From Thermoplasmata archaeon (GTDB lineage Archaea > Thermoplasmatota > B47-G6 > B47-G6B > 47-G6): DNA of 7,350 bases. The stretch lies in assembly GCA_003663565.1 (NCBI GenBank), contig QMTT01000035.1:1-7350 (forward strand), read 5' to 3'. The notes under the pieces were generated by a model. The model was not told where the DNA came from. It saw only the letters and a program-made list of their open reading frames with translations, and ran no database searches. This document shows positions 5,644 through 7,350 of this stretch, in pieces. The translations under genes and the position numbers were made by a program. How positions within the stretch are numbered: the stretch's first letter is position 1; every line of letters begins with the position of its first letter.

Positions 5644-6002
5644 CCAATCTTCAACCATTTTCTTAAGAACATGACGCTGTCTGGTGTAAGACCTGCTATC
5701 ACAACACGATTATCATCCTTTAGTTTAAATATAAGTTTATACTTCATTTTACTAAAGCCTGCTCTGAATATGTCAGGTCTCATATGTACTTCTTTTATGT
5801 CTTCTCTGTTGAATGAGAACACACTATTTAGGGATATTCTACCAAAAAATGTAGAAGGGAAAATAAAGATCTTGTTCCAAGTAATTGCTATTATACCAAA
5901 CCTGATCCTGGGCCTTCTTACGCTCACGGGCGATGGTTTTGGAGTCATCCTTATTATTTTCTCTTTCGTTATCTTCTCGAGGTCTGACTTCCTTATCTTC
6001 AT
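5634..6002 (-). CDS. 122-residue protein of unknown function, PH-like domain suspected
   Basis: I do not recognise the family. The first 34 residues are basic and proline-containing (KPSPVSVRRPRIR) and may be flexible or bind nucleic acid or membrane. Residues 35-117 read as a run of beta strands (FGIIAITWNKIFIFPS, RISLNSVFSF, KYKLIFKLKDDNRVVIAGL) ending in a helix (TPDSVMFLRKWLKIG), with the REDIKEVH segment between. That layout resembles bacterial and archaeal PH-like (GRAM-like) domains, but this is a visual guess. No signal peptide or membrane helix is evident. The start ATG (6002-6000) overlaps the iadA stop as ATGA, and a strong GAGGAGGTG site precedes it, so it is translationally coupled with iadA. 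Confidence 0.75.
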   Translation of the reverse strand: MKIRKSDLEKITKEKIIRMTPKPSPVSVRRPRIRFGIIAITWNKIFIFPSTFFGRISLNSVFSFNREDIKEVHMRPDIFRAGFSKMKYKLIFKLKDDNRVVIAGLTPDSVMFLRKWLKIGEK

Positions 6003-7207
6003 GGCACCTCCTCAAACGTCCCATGCCTTACTACTTTTCCATTCTCTAGCATGATCTCTCCTCTTGCTATTACATACTGAAGCTCAAGGGAATCCTTTGT
6101 CATTATAAGGATATCAGCATCTTTTCCTACGGATATTCTTCCCTTTGAATGAAGCTTAAGGTGCTCTGCGATATTCGTCGAGGTAACTCTAACGGCATCT
6201 TCCATGTTTATCTTTTCTTCAAGGATAAGATCCCTAAACTCTTTCAACATTGAAGAGACAGGCGCTATGAGAACACCCACAAGCTCCTTTTTCTCGTTGA
6301 ATTTTGGCATACTACCATTTCCGTCTGTGCTCATGGTGATCCTATTGACAGGAACCCCTCGCTTGATCATTTCCTTTATTGCCTTACTAGGTTTTATTGA
6401 CTCGTCAAATCCATATTCAGGCGAGACACCAGCTGTTATATCTACGTAACCTCCAAGCTTTCCAAATTCTATGGACTCTTCGAAGAGTTCTCTACATCTG
6501 TTAAGATGTGTCGGTGCAAACTGCTCTATTGGAATATCTGTATCACTAATAGCATCTAAAAGAGGTTTAAGACCTGGTTTCTCACTTCCCATGTGTACAT
6601 GAACAACACCCGCCTTCCCTGAAAGTATCCCTGCAACTCTGGCATCTGAGGCTATTTTACGGATCTCATCCACTGTTGGGTGAGACGATCTATGGTCTGA
6701 TAGAGCCATCTTAACGCCTATGACCTTATCTACAAGCACTATGTCGGATAATATGCTGCCCGTTATTGTGGGAGATGGCACTTGGTAAGATCCAGTATAT
6801 ATCCAAGAGCTTACCCCCTCTGCCTCTAGACCTCTGGCCTTCATCAGAAGTTCTCTCAGAGATCTTGTAACTCCATCAGTTCCTAGGACTCCGACAACGG
6901 ATGTTATGCCCGACTTTACTAGAGAGCTCAACTGTATTGGTGGTGTCCTATATTGTGGACCTCCTTCACCACCAGCACCATGTATGTGCACATGTTGATC
7001 TATGAATCCTGGAATGACATAGTGTTCTGACGCATCTATGACCCTTAGGTTACTGAAGATTTTTCTAAGGTCTTCTTCTGCTATGAAGTCCTCTATAAGA
7101 GTTATCTTTTCTCCAACTACTAGTATGTCTTTTTTCCCAAGATTTTCTGGCGAATACACTGTAGCATCTTTAATAAGTATCACGTTCATCTTTAGCGTGA
7201 GCTTCAT
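5999..7207 (-). CDS. iadA: Isoaspartyl dipeptidase (beta-aspartyl-peptidase)
   Basis: The 402-residue enzyme is a metal-dependent amidohydrolase that cleaves dipeptides with an isoaspartyl bond, a product of asparagine and aspartate ageing. Every expected active-site element is visible by comparison with the E. coli enzyme: GFIDQHVH (H72, H74), GAGGEGG with E81, K166 (GVKMALSDHRSS, the likely carboxylated metal-bridging lysine), H205 (VHMGSE), H234 (APTHLNR) and D295 (STDGNGSMP). The C-terminal strand-rich segment (GRISVGKDADILIM) is typical of amidohydrolases. I choose ATG 7207 because AGGTG lies six bases upstream; a GTG at 7216 overlaps that site. A consensus promoter lies about 35 bases upstream. 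The enzyme should be cytoplasmic and is co-transcribed with the 122-residue protein. Length is close to that of bacterial IadA. Confidence 0.95.
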   Translation of the reverse strand: MKLTLKMNVILIKDATVYSPENLGKKDILVVGEKITLIEDFIAEEDLRKIFSNLRVIDASEHYVIPGFIDQHVHIHGAGGEGGPQYRTPPIQLSSLVKSGITSVVGVLGTDGVTRSLRELLMKARGLEAEGVSSWIYTGSYQVPSPTITGSILSDIVLVDKVIGVKMALSDHRSSHPTVDEIRKIASDARVAGILSGKAGVVHVHMGSEKPGLKPLLDAISDTDIPIEQFAPTHLNRCRELFEESIEFGKLGGYVDITAGVSPEYGFDESIKPSKAIKEMIKRGVPVNRITMSTDGNGSMPKFNEKKELVGVLIAPVSSMLKEFRDLILEEKINMEDAVRVTSTNIAEHLKLHSKGRISVGKDADILIMTKDSLELQYVIARGEIMLENGKVVRHGTFEEVP

Positions 7208-7213
7208 CTTACG

Positions 7214-7218
7214 CACCT
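7214..7218 (-). promoter_or_regulatory. Ribosome binding site deciding the iadA start
   Basis: Read on the minus strand, AGGTG is followed by CGTAAG and then ATG (7207-7205). The GTG within it (7216-7214) is the alternative start, but using it would leave no ribosome binding site, so ATG 7207 is preferred. Confidence 0.6.
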
Positions 7219-7231
7219 ATTATATTTTTGC

Positions 7232-7245
7232 ATAAAGTTTTTAAA
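7232..7245 (+). promoter_or_regulatory. Divergent plus-strand BRE/TATA candidate
   Basis: On the plus strand ATAAAGTTTTTAAA also matches RNWAANNWTTTAWA at every position and shares its TTTAAA core with the iadA promoter. RNA would begin near 7267-7270 and run into the GC-rich island at 7277-7350. A symmetric TATA core can make this match by chance, but the BRE half is independent. Confidence 0.4.
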
Positions 7246-7253
7246 TGCTTTTC
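7240..7253 (-). promoter_or_regulatory. iadA: BRE/TATA promoter of iadA
   Basis: On the minus strand GAAAAGCATTTAAA fits RNWAANNWTTTAWA at every position. The expected RNA start falls near 7215-7219, just before the ATG at 7207, giving a very short leader with the AGGTG site. Confidence 0.7.
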
Positions 7254-7276
7254 ATCTACTTTTCATCCACATTATA

Positions 7277-7350
7277 GTGAGGGTGCCCCTGACCGTGCCC
7301 AATGAACCACGGGCAACCGTGCGGAGGACACTCCCTGTGGGAATCCTCAC
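7277..7350. other. GC-rich foldable island at the right edge (structured RNA or element remnant)
   Basis: After AT-rich promoter DNA the composition turns GC-rich at 7277 and stays so to the window edge. GTGAGG (7277-7282) pairs with CCTCAC (7345-7350). Inside, TGCCC (7296-7300) pairs with GGGCA (7311-7315), and a nested GAGGA...TCCC/GGGA...TCCTC hairpin spans 7324-7348; the last competes with the outer stem. On the plus strand one frame is open to the edge (VRVPLTVPNEPRATVRRTLP...), so a coding remnant, perhaps the tail of a TnpB-type transposase, is also possible. It may continue beyond the window. I cannot name it. Confidence 0.35.

Noticed and set aside
5671..6054. Plus-strand 127-codon frame opposite the 122-residue gene
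   Set aside because: The minus-strand gene has a strong ribosome binding site, ATGA coupling with iadA and a plausible soluble protein; the plus-strand frame has none of these.
7277..7350. A tRNA: the block is 74 bases long with complementary ends
   Set aside because: No T-loop (GGTTCGAATCC-like) sequence, no cloverleaf with an anticodon stem on either strand, and the ends pair over six bases only.
1..7350. CRISPR array or long tandem repeats
   Set aside because: No regularly spaced repeats of CRISPR length were seen on reading through the window.

Overview
The window looks like a chromosomal segment of a hyperthermophilic archaeon of the order Thermococcales, most likely Pyrococcus or a close Thermococcus. 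The evidence is an AT-rich sequence with heavy AGA/AGG/ATA codon use, strong Shine-Dalgarno sites of the AGGAGGTGA type, archaeal BRE/TATA promoters (RNWAANNWTTTAWA-like), and tightly packed, overlapping genes whose products resemble Thermococcales families. This assignment comes from pattern recognition, not a database search.

Layout. Positions 1-141 hold the C-terminal end of a gene that enters from the left. From about 141 to 620 no confident full gene is visible: there is a TATA-like promoter, a GC-rich and foldable island (176-305, candidate structured RNA or mobile-element remnant), a coding-like small reading frame (266-451), and T-rich DNA leading to an operon promoter with a striking imperfect palindrome (579-608). 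From 630 to 5632 a compact plus-strand operon encodes a ribbon-helix-helix regulator, ATP sulfurylase (sat), a DHH-family phosphoesterase, an alkaline-phosphatase-superfamily phosphodiesterase, a decayed TauE/SafE-type anion permease, and APS kinase (cysC). A convergent minus-strand pair (7207 to 5634) encodes isoaspartyl dipeptidase (iadA) and a 122-residue protein of unknown function, coupled by an ATGA overlap. The right edge (7277-7350) is another GC-rich foldable island beside a promoter region that reads in both directions.

How the genes may work together. Sat plus CysC convert sulfate and ATP to APS and then PAPS. The DHH protein is a good candidate for the phosphatase that removes the by-product PAP. 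The permease would have brought in sulfate or a related anion, but its gene is frameshifted and lacks conserved segments. No PAPS reductase, sulfite reductase or sulfotransferase lies in the window, so the fate of PAPS is open; sulfation of a cell-surface or small-molecule acceptor is a reasonable hypothesis. The ribbon-helix-helix protein heads the operon and probably binds the palindrome at its own promoter, which would make it a local regulator of sulfate activation. IadA removes isoaspartyl dipeptides left by protein ageing, a damage expected to be heavy at high temperature.
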